This document shows, piece after piece, positions 48,700 through 63,946 of a DNA stretch of 64,000 nt. A program made the position numbers and the translations under genes. The notes beneath the pieces were generated by a model that made no database searches, was not told the origin of the DNA, and saw only the letters and a list, made by a program, of their open reading frames with translations. The stretch is taken from assembly GCF_014842265.1 (NCBI RefSeq), contig NZ_JACYVI010000001.1, forward strand, positions 732,701-796,700, read 5' to 3'. Position 1 is the first letter of the stretch. Each line of letters opens with the position of its first letter. Source of the stretch: Pseudomonas sp. CFBP 13711 (GTDB lineage Bacteria > Pseudomonadota > Gammaproteobacteria > Pseudomonadales > Pseudomonadaceae).

Positions 48700-48794
48700 G
48701 CCTGAGTAAGCATCACTTACCTGATTGTGAAAACGAACGTCGGCCCATCAAATCGCTGTCATGGGAACTCCATCAAAACCACCTTCAACCGACA

Positions 48795-48826
48795 TAAAAA
48801 AAGCCCCGACTCGTCGGGGCTTTCGT
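48795..48826 (-). terminator. Intrinsic terminator of rpoS
   Basis: Stem AAAGCCCCGA / TCGGGGCTTT with a short loop, ending in T7 on the minus strand, 35 bases past the rpoS stop. It separates rpoS from rsmZ. Confidence 0.88.
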
Positions 48827-48860
48827 GTTGCTCGATGTAACTTACGCCAACTCTCTACGC

Positions 48861-49865
48861 TTATTGAAAGAGTGACTCGCTGGACAAGCCGTTCTTCTCG
48901 AGAATCTCGCGAAGGCGCTTCAACCCTTCCACTTGAATCTGGCGTACACGCTCGCGGGTCAGGCCGATTTCCAGTCCGACGTCTTCCAGCGTGCTGCTTT
49001 CATGCCCGCGCAGCCCGAAACGACGAACAACGACTTCACGCTGTTTGTCGGTCAACTCGGACAGCCATTGATCGATGCTCTGGGAGAGATCATCGTCCTG
49101 AAGCAACTCGCACGGGTCGGTAGGACGATCGTCCGTGAGCGTGTCGAGCAGCGTCTTGTCAGAGTCTGGGCCCAGCGACACATCCACCGAAGACACGCGC
49201 TCGTTGAGGCCCAGCATGCGCTTGACCTCACCGACCGGTTTCTCCAGCAGGTTGGCGATTTCTTCGGGAGAGGGTTCGTGGTCCAGCTTCTGCGTCAGCT
49301 CCCGCGCGGCGCGCAGGTAGACGTTGAGCTCTTTGACCACATGAATCGGCAGGCGGATCGTGCGCGTCTGGTTCATGATCGCGCGCTCGATGGTCTGACG
49401 AATCCACCAGGTGGCGTAGGTAGAGAACCGGAATCCGCGCTCCGGATCGAATTTTTCGACCGCTCGAATGAGGCCCAAATTGCCCTCCTCGATCAGGTCC
49501 AGCAATGACAGACCACGATTGACGTAGCGTCTGGCGATTTTCACGACCAGCCGCAGATTGCTCTCAATCATGCGTTTGCGCCCAGCCGGATCGCCGCTTT
49601 GCGACAGTCGCGCAAAGTGGACTTCTTCTTCCGGGGAGAGCAGGGGGGAAAAACCGATTTCATTGAGATACAGCTGCGTAGCATCCAGTGCCCGCGTGTA
49701 GTCAATGTACTTATGCTGTTTGAGCGCTGCAGAGTTTTTCGGTTTTGCACGAACAGAAGGTGTAGCTGGCTTCTCATCCGTTGCAGAATCCAGGACGATT
49801 ACGGGCTCCATCAGGAGGACCTCGTCGTCTATGTCAAACTCCGGCACTTCTTTGCTGAGAGCCAT
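48861..49865 (-). CDS. rpoS: RNA polymerase sigma factor RpoS (sigma-38)
   Basis: RpoS directs general-stress and stationary-phase transcription. The 334-residue protein has region 1.2 ([21 protein letters not shown]), region 2 ([37 protein letters not shown], -10 recognition), region 3, and region 4 ([20 protein letters not shown], -35 recognition). It follows nlpD by 103 bases; in Pseudomonas the main rpoS promoter usually lies inside nlpD. Confidence 0.98.
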   Translation of the reverse strand: MALSKEVPEFDIDDEVLLMEPVIVLDSATDEKPATPSVRAKPKNSAALKQHKYIDYTRALDATQLYLNEIGFSPLLSPEEEVHFARLSQSGDPAGRKRMIESNLRLVVKIARRYVNRGLSLLDLIEEGNLGLIRAVEKFDPERGFRFSTYATWWIRQTIERAIMNQTRTIRLPIHVVKELNVYLRAARELTQKLDHEPSPEEIANLLEKPVGEVKRMLGLNERVSSVDVSLGPDSDKTLLDTLTDDRPTDPCELLQDDDLSQSIDQWLSELTDKQREVVVRRFGLRGHESSTLEDVGLEIGLTRERVRQIQVEGLKRLREILEKNGLSSESLFQ

Positions 49866-49968
49866 TGTTATAGTCCTTTGGTGAGTTCGACCTCAAGCTC
49901 CAGTGACGCCTTCTTCCATGGCAGCACTTGAGCCTGTCCCCTCTACGCAGGAACAGGCTGACAACCGA

Positions 49969-50862
49969 TCAGCGACGTGGCAAGAATTCCAGTGGATCTA
50001 CTGGTTTACCCTGGCGGCGAATCTCGAAATGCAGTTTCACCCGGTCAGTCCCCGTTGAGCCCATCTCGGCAATACTTTGCCCTGCCTTGACCTGTTGTCC
50101 CTCCCGAACCAAGAGCCGACGGTTATGTCCGTATGCACTGACGTAGGTATCGCTGTGTTTGATGATGACCAACTCGCCGTAGCCCCTTAATCCACTCCCG
50201 GCGTATACCACGGTCCCATCAGACGCGGCCAAAACAGGCTGTCCCAAATCACCAGCGATATCAATTCCTTTATTCAAACTACCGTTTGAAGAGAACTTGC
50301 TGATCAAAACGCCGCTTGTTGGCCATGTCCAGCCGCTCGGAGAGCGGGCGCCGGTGACCACGGTTGTGTTGACCGGCGTGGTCGTCGAGTTGCTGGTCGG
50401 CGGTGGCGTCGTGGCGGCGACAGCGCCTACGGGCCTTGAAATCACGGTGGTTTTCAGCGACCCGGAAGGCGATGTCGAACTGCTCGTGGTGGTCTGCGGA
50501 ACGCTGGCCGAGCCAGAAGCCACGGCCGTGGACGGCGAGCTGGCGCGCCCGTCGAAACGGATCGTCTGACCCACATGAATGGTGAATGGCTCTGGGATAT
50601 TGTTGCGTGCGGCCAGCGCTTTCCAGTCCCAGCCGTAACGGAATGCAATGGAAAACAGCGTGTCGCCGCGCTTCACGACGTACTGACCTGTGGTGACCGG
50701 CTGACGTGTCGGCACCGTCGACTTGCCGTTTCGGTCGACAACCCGCACGCCGCCCGATGGCGTGCTGGAGCAGCCGACCAGAAGGATACTCAGGGCAACT
50801 CCAATCACCAGACGCTGAAAACTTGTTGAAGAACTACGCTGCCGAATGACTGTGAGACTCAC
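49969..50862 (-). CDS. nlpD: Murein hydrolase activator NlpD
   Basis: NlpD is an outer-membrane lipoprotein that activates a septal amidase. The 297-residue protein has a lipobox (SILLVGC, Cys31), a LysM peptidoglycan-binding domain (about 60-103, YVVKRGDTLFSIAFRYG), a Ser/Thr/Pro linker, and a C-terminal M23/LytM domain (about 195-295). The first metal ligand His of M23 enzymes is replaced by Asn in NKGIDIAG, while later His residues remain, so it should be non-catalytic like E. coli NlpD. Confidence 0.94.
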   Translation of the reverse strand: MSLTVIRQRSSSTSFQRLVIGVALSILLVGCSSTPSGGVRVVDRNGKSTVPTRQPVTTGQYVVKRGDTLFSIAFRYGWDWKALAARNNIPEPFTIHVGQTIRFDGRASSPSTAVASGSASVPQTTTSSSTSPSGSLKTTVISRPVGAVAATTPPPTSNSTTTPVNTTVVTGARSPSGWTWPTSGVLISKFSSNGSLNKGIDIAGDLGQPVLAASDGTVVYAGSGLRGYGELVIIKHSDTYVSAYGHNRRLLVREGQQVKAGQSIAEMGSTGTDRVKLHFEIRRQGKPVDPLEFLPRR

Positions 50863-51041
50863 CCGCCACTCCCTTTACCGGTGACTGAAGAAGAAACTGC
50901 CCTGCGTCGTGAAAAGACCAGGCAGCCATGAAAAACTTGGTGTGAGACGGCGCTGCGGCAGTTGGCCGAAGCATCGTTGCAAAACGCCAGCCTGTAGACC
51001 GGCTGCGTCTTGTGGAATTCATTGCCTTCGCAAAATAGCGA

Positions 51042-52455
<1,414 letters not shown>

Positions 52456-52468
<13 letters not shown>

Positions 52469-53514
52469 GAGCTGTCCGTCTGCCCTGCCGGCGCGAGATC
52501 GATGAGTTCACGCACCAATGCGGTGGCGAAGCATCCGGCCGGCAGGACGAATTCCAGTTGCAGAATGTCAGGCTCGGGATAATGCCACGTCAACCGCCCG
52601 ATGGGCAGTCGCAGGATGCGCCGTTCGTGCTCCATTCCCGCTTTTATCAACCAGTTACAGAGCGACGCCTCCCGCGCGGCGATGCTGTTTTCAAGCGCTG
52701 CGGTGGCGCCTGCAGCCGGGGAATCGCCCTCGCCCCACTGCGGCCCGGTCGGGTGCAGATCGAGGATCGCCAGTCGGGGGTCGCTGCACTCGGCTTCGCC
52801 AGCAGGGAAGAAACTGCGGCTGTCGGTGAACGCCAGCAGATCGCCCACTTGCGCCCGTTGCCAGCTGCCATCGGCGACTCGAGCGGCCAAGACCTGGTTG
52901 AAGAGGTAACTGCGCGCAGTGGATAACAGTCGCGAGCGCACATTGCGCTGCTCGGGCAGAGCCTGACGCTCGGCATAGTGCCGGGCTTCACCGAGGTTTC
53001 CGCCTTCATGGCCGAAACGCTGAGCGCCGAAATAGTTGGGAATGCCGTGTTGCCTGATCGACTCAAGACGTGCGTCGAGCCCGGCCTTGTCGGCCTGCAA
53101 CTGTGTCAAACGCAACGTAAAGCCATTGGCGGCGTGGGCGCCCCGTTGCAGCTTGCGCTTGTGGCGTTTGCTGTCGAGGATCTTCAGCGAATCGTTTTCA
53201 GCCACTGACATGTCCGGATCGGCCTTGCCCGGCAGCTGAATGCTGAACCACTGACGGGTCAACGCCTGCCGATCCTTCAAACCGGCGTAGGCGACGGTTC
53301 GCAACGGCACGCCGGCCGCCTTGGCCAGACGCCGGGCGGCTTCCTCGGTATTCAAGCCGCGCTTTTCCACCCATAACCACAGGTGCTCGCCATCCCCGGA
53401 CAGCGGAATGTCGAGGACTTCATCGACCTGAAAGTCTTCGGCAGTGGCCTTCAGCACAGCAGTACCCAGTGGGTCGCCGTAAGCTCTCGGGCCCAGAAGT
53501 TCGAGCTCGGTCAT
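52456..53514 (-). CDS. truD: tRNA pseudouridine(13) synthase TruD
   Basis: TruD makes pseudouridine at position 13 of tRNA-Glu. The 352-residue protein contains the catalytic [16 protein letters not shown] segment (Asp near 82) and the inserted TRUD domain ([30 protein letters not shown]). It overlaps ispF by four bases and surE by 13. Confidence 0.95.
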
Positions 53515-53984
53515 GCGCTGATCAACAACGCGACGGCGTGCACGGCGATGCCTTCTTCGCGGCCGGTGAAGCCCAGCTTTTCAGTGGTGGTCGCCTTGAC
53601 GTTGATCTGGTCGATGTCGACTTGCAAGTCTTCGGCAATCAAGGCGCGCATGCTTTCGATGTGCGGGGCCATCTTCGGCGCCTGGGCAACGATGGTCGCG
53701 TCGACGTTGCCGACCTTCCAGCCCTTTGCCTGCACTTGCTTGAGCACATGACGCAGCAGAACCCGGCTGTCGGCGCCCTTGAACTGCGGATCGGTGTCCG
53801 GGAAATGCTTGCCGATGTCGCCCAGCGCGGCAGCACCCAGCAGGGCATCGCTCAGCGCATGCAGCACTACATCGCCATCGGAATGCGCGAGCAAACCCGA
53901 CGTGTGCGCAATCCGCACGCCGCCCAAGGTAATGAAATCGCCTTCAGCGAAACGGTGCACATCGTAGCCGTGGCCAATACGCAT
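53511..53984 (-). CDS. ispF: 2-C-methyl-D-erythritol 2,4-cyclodiphosphate synthase IspF
   Basis: IspF makes the cyclic diphosphate of the MEP isoprenoid pathway. The 157-residue protein begins [15 protein letters not shown] (metal ligands Asp8, His10) with [18 protein letters not shown] at about 34-51. The start matches the family exactly, but the ATG is directly preceded by T7 of a terminator-like hairpin, and no Shine-Dalgarno is visible. It heads a tightly overlapping ispF-truD-surE-pcm run ahead of nlpD-rpoS. Confidence 0.96.
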   Translation of the reverse strand: MRIGHGYDVHRFAEGDFITLGGVRIAHTSGLLAHSDGDVVLHALSDALLGAAALGDIGKHFPDTDPQFKGADSRVLLRHVLKQVQAKGWKVGNVDATIVAQAPKMAPHIESMRALIAEDLQVDIDQINVKATTTEKLGFTGREEGIAVHAVALLISA

Positions 53985-54012
53985 AAAAAAACGCCCTGAA
54001 AAAGTCAGGGCG
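53985..54012 (-). terminator. Intrinsic terminator / attenuator abutting ispF
   Basis: On the minus strand a perfect stem CGCCCTGA / TCAGGGCG (loop CTTTT) is followed by T7 that ends at the base before the ispF ATG. It would stop transcription from fghA, and it removes any ribosome-binding site in front of ispF. Confidence 0.82.
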
Positions 54013-54090
54013 TGATTCTACCTACTTTGACCGACATTAGGGTCGGCCCGCGCGCAATTGCCCGTGACGCTGCAATTGAGGGCGAGGACT

Positions 54091-54936
54091 TCAGCCGGCC
54101 AGGGCTCGGGCGTGATGGCGCAAGTGGTCTTCGATGAAGCTGGCGATGAAGTAATAGCTGTGGTCGTACCCCGGCTGCATGCGCAATTCCAGAGGATGAC
54201 CGGCCGCCTTCGCCGCCTGAACCAACGATTCCGGCTTGAGCTGATTGCCGAGGAAATCGTCGCGATCGCCCTGGTCCACCAGCAGAGGCAAGCGCTCGGT
54301 GGCCTCGGCAATGAGCACGCTGGCGTCCCATTCACGCCAGCGCGAACGGTCTTCGCCCAGATAGCGAGAGAAGGCTTTCTGTCCCCACGGGCAATCCATC
54401 GGATTGCAGATGGGCGAGAACGCCGACACCGATTGGTAGCGGCCGGGATTGCGCAATGCACCGACCAGCGCGCCATGGCCACCCATGGAGTGCCCGCTGA
54501 TGCTGCGCTTGTCCGAGGCCGGAAAGTGCGCCTCGATCAACGCGGGCAGCTCGCTGATCACATAATCGTACATGCGGTAGTGCCGCGCCCACGGTTGCTC
54601 GGTGGCGTTCAGATAAAAGCCGGCGCCCAGGCCGAAGTCGTAGGCCTTGTCCGGATCATCCGGCACGTCGGCGCCGCGCGGGCTGGTGTCTGGCGCCACG
54701 ATGATCAGCCCCAGTTCCGCCGCGACGCGCAGCGCACCGGCCTTCTGCATGAAGTTCTCATCGGTGCACGTCAGCCCCGACAGCCAATAGACCACCGGCA
54801 GTTTGCCGCCCTGCTCCGCCTGCGGCGGCAGATACACCGCGAACACCATGTCGCAGCCGAGCACGTCGGAGTGATGTTTGTAACGCTTGTGCCAGCCGCC
54901 GAAGCTTTTCTGGCACGAAATGTTTTCCAGACTCAT
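54091..54936 (-). CDS. fghA: S-formylglutathione hydrolase
   Basis: This serine esterase (281 residues) completes glutathione-dependent formaldehyde oxidation by releasing formate. The start [15 protein letters not shown] has CGGAGAA upstream. The nucleophile elbow [11 protein letters not shown] (Ser about 148), the Asp of [10 protein letters not shown] and the catalytic His in [11 protein letters not shown] are present. It follows frmA in the same direction, with an inverted repeat between them. Confidence 0.95.
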   Translation of the reverse strand: MSLENISCQKSFGGWHKRYKHHSDVLGCDMVFAVYLPPQAEQGGKLPVVYWLSGLTCTDENFMQKAGALRVAAELGLIIVAPDTSPRGADVPDDPDKAYDFGLGAGFYLNATEQPWARHYRMYDYVISELPALIEAHFPASDKRSISGHSMGGHGALVGALRNPGRYQSVSAFSPICNPMDCPWGQKAFSRYLGEDRSRWREWDASVLIAEATERLPLLVDQGDRDDFLGNQLKPESLVQAAKAAGHPLELRMQPGYDHSYYFIASFIEDHLRHHARALAG

Positions 54937-54948
54937 GGGCTTCTCCGG

Positions 54949-55024
54949 GCGGCAAGCTCCAAGCCTCAAGCGGCAAGAAGTCATGACACGACGCTCTTGC
55001 GGCTTACAGCCTGGAGCTTGCCGC
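54949..55024. repeat. 29-base imperfect inverted repeat between frmA and fghA
   Basis: Arms at 54949-54977 and 54996-55024 pair over about 29 bases with a few mismatches; both begin or end GCGGCAAGCTCCA. An 18-base spacer lies between. The sequence type (AAGC/GGCAAG palindromes) resembles REPIN-type doublets of the P. fluorescens/syringae group. It would fold in the frmA-fghA mRNA and could stabilise or uncouple the two parts. Confidence 0.65.
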
Positions 55025-55030
55025 TGCTCC

Positions 55031-56155
<1,125 letters not shown>

Positions 56156-56246
56156 CTAAATAAAGACGAGCCCGGAGTGTAATGCAGTGCTGACTGATGA
56201 ATAATCCACCTGAAAGCAAAACATTAATGCTGTGTAGGGACAATTG

Positions 56247-57143
56247 ATGCAGGTCAGTCGCTGGGAAGGTCTGGACGAGTTCGTCGCCGTTGCCGAGTGC
56301 GGGCAGTTCACCGCCGCGGCTGAGCGGCTTGGGGTGTCGTCATCGCACATCAGCCGCCAGATCGCGCGACTGGAAGACCGCTTGCAGACGCGACTGCTCT
56401 ATCGCAGCACCCGAAAAGTCGCTCTGACCGAAGCCGGTCAGACGTTTCTGCATCACTGCCAGCGCTTGCAGGACGGACGCGAAGAAGCGCTGCGTGCGGT
56501 CACCGACCTGACCAGCGAGCCGAAGGGGCTGCTACGGATGACCTGCGCCGTGGCGTACGGCGAAAGGTTCATCGCCCCGCTGGTGACACGTTTCATGGAG
56601 GAATACCCGCAACTGCGCGTTGACATCGAGCTGACCAACAACACGCTGGACCTGGTGCATGAAGGCCTGGACCTGGCGATCCGTCTGGGCCGCTTGCAGG
56701 AATCACGACTGGTGGCTGCACGACTGGCGCCGCGCAAGATGTACCTGTGCGCCTCCCCCGCTTATCTCGAACGGTATGGCCGGCCCCACAGCGTGTCGGA
56801 ACTGGCGCGACACAATTGCCTGATCGGCAGCTCGGACAGCTGGCAGTTGCAACAAAACGGGCGGGAATTTTCCCAGCGGGTGCAGGGCAACTGGCGCTGC
56901 AACAGTGGGCAGGCGGTGCTGGATGCGGCACTGCGCGGGGTCGGGCTGTGTCAGCTGCCGGATTACTACGTGCTGGAGCATCTCAAGCGCGGTGCGCTGG
57001 TGTCGTTACTGGATGCCCACCAGCCGCCGAACACCGCCGTCTGGGCGCTGTACCCGCAGCAGCGGCATCTGTCGCCCAAGGTGAGAAAGCTGGTGGATTA
57101 TCTGAAGGCGGGCTTGGCGTCACGGGAGGAATACAGCGTTTAG
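56247..57143 (+). CDS. gfnR: LysR-type regulator (GfnR-like)
   Basis: The 298-residue LysR regulator has an N-terminal winged helix (LDEFVAVAECGQFTAAAERLGVSSSHISRQIARLE, about 8-42 in part) and an effector-binding domain. It is divergent from frmA-fghA. In P. aeruginosa the LysR gene at this site (PA3630, gfnR) activates glutathione-dependent formaldehyde neutralisation. The ATG at 56247 follows a TTG one codon upstream that could also start. Confidence 0.87.
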   Translation: MQVSRWEGLDEFVAVAECGQFTAAAERLGVSSSHISRQIARLEDRLQTRLLYRSTRKVALTEAGQTFLHHCQRLQDGREEALRAVTDLTSEPKGLLRMTCAVAYGERFIAPLVTRFMEEYPQLRVDIELTNNTLDLVHEGLDLAIRLGRLQESRLVAARLAPRKMYLCASPAYLERYGRPHSVSELARHNCLIGSSDSWQLQQNGREFSQRVQGNWRCNSGQAVLDAALRGVGLCQLPDYYVLEHLKRGALVSLLDAHQPPNTAVWALYPQQRHLSPKVRKLVDYLKAGLASREEYSV

Positions 57144-57148
57144 GCCGA

Positions 57149-57859
57149 TCAGCCGTTGAATTCGACCCGTCGCTGGCGCAGCCACTCGAGATCTTCCGGG
57201 CGGGTGACCTTGATGTTGTCGGCGCGCCCTTCAATCAGACGCGGCGATTGCCCGGCCCATTCGATCGCCGAGGCTTCATCGGTGATCGCCACATTCGACA
57301 CCAGGCTGTCCGCCAGCGCCCGGTGCAGCGCACCTAGACGAAACATCTGCGGCGTATAGGCCTGCCAGATCAGGCTGCGATCCACGGTTTCGGTGACGCG
57401 GCCATTGGCATCGGCGCGCTTGAGGGTGTCTTTCGCCGGCACCGCCAGCAGGCCGCCGACCGGATCATGCGCCAGCTCGCCCAGCAGATTGTCGAGGTCC
57501 GAACGCGCCAAATTCGGGCGCGCGGCGTCGTGCACCAGCACCCAATCGTTGTCATCGGCGCCGTTGGCGTGCAGGTGCAGCAGCGCATTGAGCACCGAAT
57601 CCGCACGCTCCTTGCCGCCTGCGACCTGCTGGATGCGGGAATCCAGCGCGCAAGGCAACATCGGCCAATAAGGGTCATCCACAGCCAGACTGACCACCAG
57701 GCCCTTGAGCCGGGGGTGATCGAGAAAGCAAAGCAGGCTGTGTTCAAGAATCGTGAGGCCGCCCAGTTGCAGGTACTGCTTGGGACGGTCTGCCGCCATG
57801 CGCGCGCCAACGCCCGCTGCGGGAATCACTGCCCAGAAGGCAGGAAGGGATTGAGTCAT
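57149..57859 (-). CDS. ispD: 2-C-methyl-D-erythritol 4-phosphate cytidylyltransferase IspD
   Basis: IspD attaches CMP to methylerythritol phosphate in the MEP pathway. The start MTQSLPAFWAVIPAAG gives 236 residues; the frame runs 27 codons further into ftsB. The CTP-binding AAGVGARMAADRPKQYLQL and the HDAARPNLARSDLDNLL segment are conserved. It lies 10 bases after ftsB; the frmA-regulator gene converges on it. Confidence 0.96.
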   Translation of the reverse strand: MTQSLPAFWAVIPAAGVGARMAADRPKQYLQLGGLTILEHSLLCFLDHPRLKGLVVSLAVDDPYWPMLPCALDSRIQQVAGGKERADSVLNALLHLHANGADDNDWVLVHDAARPNLARSDLDNLLGELAHDPVGGLLAVPAKDTLKRADANGRVTETVDRSLIWQAYTPQMFRLGALHRALADSLVSNVAITDEASAIEWAGQSPRLIEGRADNIKVTRPEDLEWLRQRRVEFNG

Positions 57860-57869
57860 TACACTAACG

Positions 57870-58148
57870 TCACTGTGCCAACTGATAAAGGGTTTCGCCG
57901 TCCTTGACCATGCCCAATTCATGACGGGCACGCTCTTCAACGGTTTCGAGGCCTTTTTTCAGCTCCAGCACTTCCGCGTCGAGGACTCGGTTGCGCTCCA
58001 GCAGAGCATCGTTTTCGGCGTGTTGATCGGCGATTTGCTGAGTCAGACTGGCCACCTGCGCGAGACTGCCATTACCTACCCATAGGCGATACTGCAAGCC
58101 AGCGAGCATCAAAAGCAGAACGAGGAACAACCAGTTAGGACTGCGCAT
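57870..58148 (-). CDS. ftsB: Cell division protein FtsB
   Basis: FtsB is the bitopic divisome protein of the FtsQLB complex. The 92-residue protein has one N-terminal membrane helix (LFLVLLLMLAGLQYRLW) and a periplasmic leucine-zipper-like coil (VASLTQQIADQHAENDAL), ending GMVKDGETLYQLAQ, a conserved family end. It lies between eno and ispD. Confidence 0.95.
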   Translation of the reverse strand: MRSPNWLFLVLLLMLAGLQYRLWVGNGSLAQVASLTQQIADQHAENDALLERNRVLDAEVLELKKGLETVEERARHELGMVKDGETLYQLAQ

Positions 58149-58208
58149 TGTGAATATCTGTTACCCGGCGAATAAAGACAGCAAAACCGACCATTTCAAA
58201 TGCCCATA

Positions 58209-58271
58209 AGCCCGGTGGTCACCGGGCTCATGGATCAGGACGACAAGAAAGGTCACGCTTCAGTGACTTTT
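58209..58271 (-). terminator. Candidate terminator structures after eno
   Basis: Two hairpins fall in the eno-ftsB gap: GTCAC / GTGAC with CTTTCTT downstream on the minus strand (58246-58271), the better terminator candidate, and a perfect 8-bp AGCCCGGT / ACCGGGCT (58209-58228) without a T tract. Confidence 0.5.
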
Positions 58272-58307
58272 CCTACAACGCCTGCTGCCTTTTTACCATC
58301 TTTGCAA

Positions 58308-59660
<1,353 letters not shown>

Positions 59661-59691
59661 CTAGGACAACGGGCAGGCCCTGAAACGACAA

Positions 59692-59717
59692 TTTTCCCGA
59701 CCCTTTAGTCGGGAAAA
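59692..59717. repeat. Inverted repeat between kdsA and eno
   Basis: A perfect 10-bp stem TTTTCCCGAC / GTCGGGAAAA with a six-base loop lies in the gap after kdsA. The T-rich arm could act as a weak terminator or as a 5' structure of the eno mRNA. Confidence 0.5.
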
Positions 59718-59764
59718 CAACGAACGGCACTCTACCGGAGGGCTCGGCGCCGGAGAAGCGGGTT

Positions 59765-62528
<2,764 letters not shown>

Positions 62529-63866
62529 TCAGCTCAAACTTTGGTCATTCGTCGGTGGCAACCAGTGCAATCGCCAGTCGCCACGGGGGCTGGCGTCCAG
62601 TCCCGGAAGGTTTGCCACGGCCAATAGTTGCTCGCCGCGGTACAACAGCGGCAATCGGCCGCGCAGAAAAACCGGCACGCCCTTCTCGTTGAGCAGCCTT
62701 TTCAGGTCGCGTCGGCCTCTGTCCGGCACATCGAAAGTTTCGCCGCCCTGGCGGTAGTGCACATGCAAGCCACCCGCAGGCGCAGCGCCGAGGATCTGCA
62801 GCATGCCGTTGCCCGGCAGCGCGAGAGGTTGCGACGCCATGGACCAGTGTTGCGAGCCGGCGACATTTTTCAGCCAGATCCCGGACAGCCACCAGATACG
62901 CCCTTCGGCTCGGTGCATCTGACCATCGGCCAGTCGCCAGATGGGGCGACCGTCCGGCCCGGCGTCGCGCAACGAATCCCAGCCCACCCAGTGATCGGTG
63001 TCCGGCAATCGAGTGAGCGGCGCCAGCCAGTGGCGCAGTGCGTTGCGTTGTCGGGCGGGTGACAGCGCTTCGAGCGGCGCCAGTTCAAGGGAGGGCATGT
63101 CGAGCCACGGCCAGGGGCACGGCGTATCGGCCAGAGCCAGATCCTGCACCGCCAGCTCGTCCAGCAACTGCTGGGCTTCGGCCAGATGCGCGGCGCTGCG
63201 GGCCATGCTCGCGATCGCTTGCGGCCAGCGCGTTGTCACCAGCGGCAGTACATGACTGCGCAGGTAGTTGCGCGAAAAGCGGCTGTCTTTGTTGCTCGGG
63301 TCCTCGATCCAGCTCAACCCCTGTTCCCGGGCATAAGCCTCGAGGGTAGCGCGAGATTCATCCAGCAGCGGCCGAAATAACTGTCCTGCGCCCAAAGGAC
63401 GCTGCGCCGGCATCGCGGCCAGCCCGCGCACCCCGGCGCCACGCAGCAGACGGAACAGCAGCGTCTCGGCCTGATCGTCACGGTGCTGGGCGGTAAGCAG
63501 CACCTCGCCGGGCCCGAGGGTTGAGTTGAACGCGGCGTAACGAGCGTCACGCGCGGCTTGTTCGAGGCTCGCGCAGGGGCGCACCTGGACGTCGATGACC
63601 TCCATCGGCACCCCCAGAATCTGACACATCTGCCGGCAATGCACCGGCCACGAAGCAGCCACCGCCTGAAGGCCATGGTTGACGTGAACAGCGGTCAGCG
63701 GAGGAAGCGCGTGAACCCTGGCAAGTTCCGCCAGCAGGTGAAGCAGGACAGTGGAATCGAGCCCACCTGAGAATGCGACGCGCCAGGCGACTGCAGCGCG
63801 CCAGGGTTCGAGGCGCGACAGCAGACGTCTGGAGAGTGCGAGTGTGATGCTGTCCGGTTTGCTCAT
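62529..63866 (-). CDS. tilS: tRNA(Ile)-lysidine synthetase TilS
   Basis: TilS ligates lysine onto C34 of tRNA-Ile(CAU), allowing AUA decoding. The 445-residue protein has the N-type PP-loop VAFSGGLDSTVLLHLL (about 30-45), the RLxRGAGVRGLAAM segment, the middle domain, and the C-terminal TilS domain (DRGRRDLKRLLNEKGVPVFLRGRLPL). It follows accA at the right edge. Confidence 0.95.
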   Translation of the reverse strand: MSKPDSITLALSRRLLSRLEPWRAAVAWRVAFSGGLDSTVLLHLLAELARVHALPPLTAVHVNHGLQAVAASWPVHCRQMCQILGVPMEVIDVQVRPCASLEQAARDARYAAFNSTLGPGEVLLTAQHRDDQAETLLFRLLRGAGVRGLAAMPAQRPLGAGQLFRPLLDESRATLEAYAREQGLSWIEDPSNKDSRFSRNYLRSHVLPLVTTRWPQAIASMARSAAHLAEAQQLLDELAVQDLALADTPCPWPWLDMPSLELAPLEALSPARQRNALRHWLAPLTRLPDTDHWVGWDSLRDAGPDGRPIWRLADGQMHRAEGRIWWLSGIWLKNVAGSQHWSMASQPLALPGNGMLQILGAAPAGGLHVHYRQGGETFDVPDRGRRDLKRLLNEKGVPVFLRGRLPLLYRGEQLLAVANLPGLDASPRGDWRLHWLPPTNDQSLS

Positions 63867-63891
63867 GCTGGTTAACCCTGCTTAAAGCTCG

Positions 63892-63946
63892 CCGGACCGG
63901 TGAGCATCACCGGGTTCGGTGACGCTCCTGTTGCAGAACGGTCCGG
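63892..63946. repeat. Cruciform-like repeat between accA and tilS
   Basis: Outer perfect arms CCGGACCG / CGGTCCGG (63892-63899, 63939-63946) enclose a second stem GAGCATCACC / GGTGACGCTC. There is no T tract. It starts at the base next to the accA stop and could be a processing signal or REP-like element. Confidence 0.5.
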
